Origin: Candidatus Falkowiibacteriota bacterium
Lineage (GTDB): Bacteria; Patescibacteriota; Patescibacteriia; Patescibacteriales; GWC2-42-12
Length of the DNA stretch: 19,910 bases
Direction: 5' to 3'
Assembly (NCBI GenBank): GCA_016208065.1
Contig: JACQYU010000099.1
Span: 1 to 19,910, forward strand
Positions within the stretch are counted from its first letter, which is position 1. Each line of letters begins with the position of its first letter. Below are positions 19,865 to 19,910 of the stretch, piece after piece. Made by a program: the position numbers and the translations under genes. The notes under the pieces were generated by a model. That model saw nothing but the letters and a program-made list of their open reading frames with translations, did no database searches and had not been told where the DNA came from.

Positions 19865-19910
19865 TGGAAGATTATTAAATAATAAAAACTAAACAGTAAA
19901 AAAAAAAAAA

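Noticed and set aside
19898-19910. Poly-A run at the right edge
   Set aside because: Thirteen A bases at the window end may be a contig edge, low-complexity tail or part of a following element; nothing more can be supported.

Overview
The window looks like a piece of a Patescibacteria (CPR / Parcubacteria-group) genome, probably from a metagenome. This is inferred from its character: AT-rich DNA with tightly packed genes, many promoters or starts without leaders, a CPR-style membrane-anchored ClpC-like ATPase next to a small membrane protein, a GEGGS-type phosphoglycosyl transferase, and a very heavy load of short palindromic repeats. No 16S or other decisive marker is present, so the assignment is inference.

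Positions 1-8200 are a cell-surface region. They hold the start of a GT4 glycosyltransferase (runs off the left edge), a radical SAM protein, an O-antigen ligase/polymerase-like membrane protein, a four-gene minus-strand cluster of exported proteins (LysM-TM protein, lipoprotein, LysM plus beta-rich possible barrel, small secreted protein) and a Wzz-like chain-length regulator. Positions 8238-13500 are housekeeping genes: mtaB (tRNA methylthiotransferase), a tRNA-Lys/tRNA-Thr pair with its own terminator, dnaB (broken by an apparent internal deletion with frameshift), ybaB, recR, an unknown basic protein and rplU. Positions 13567-19773 hold a WecA/MraY-family phosphoglycosyl transferase, an unknown 86-residue protein with its own strong promoter and terminator, the ClpC-like ATPase with its membrane neighbour, then secE and nusG.

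The most striking content is not genic. At least eleven palindromic elements, in about six families, fill many of the intergenic gaps from stop codon to start codon, leaving no room for Shine-Dalgarno sites. Some lie inside genes: mtaB carries two in-frame insertions, and a third element supplies its start codon. Other elements supply the stop codon of the radical SAM gene and of the small secreted-protein ORF. Two elements (2769-2870 and 15286-15406) share a conserved core (GAGGACTGTTTGA ... GAGTTCCGCA) but have unrelated 26-bp arms that are each self-complementary. A separate 20-bp palindrome (CCTGCCTGCCGGCAGGCAGG and variants) occurs three times, each time nested inside another palindrome. 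This layered system of miniature palindromes is the best candidate here for something under-described.

Transcription signals seen directly include consensus-like promoters upstream of dnaB, the 86-residue ORF and secE, and several intrinsic terminators.
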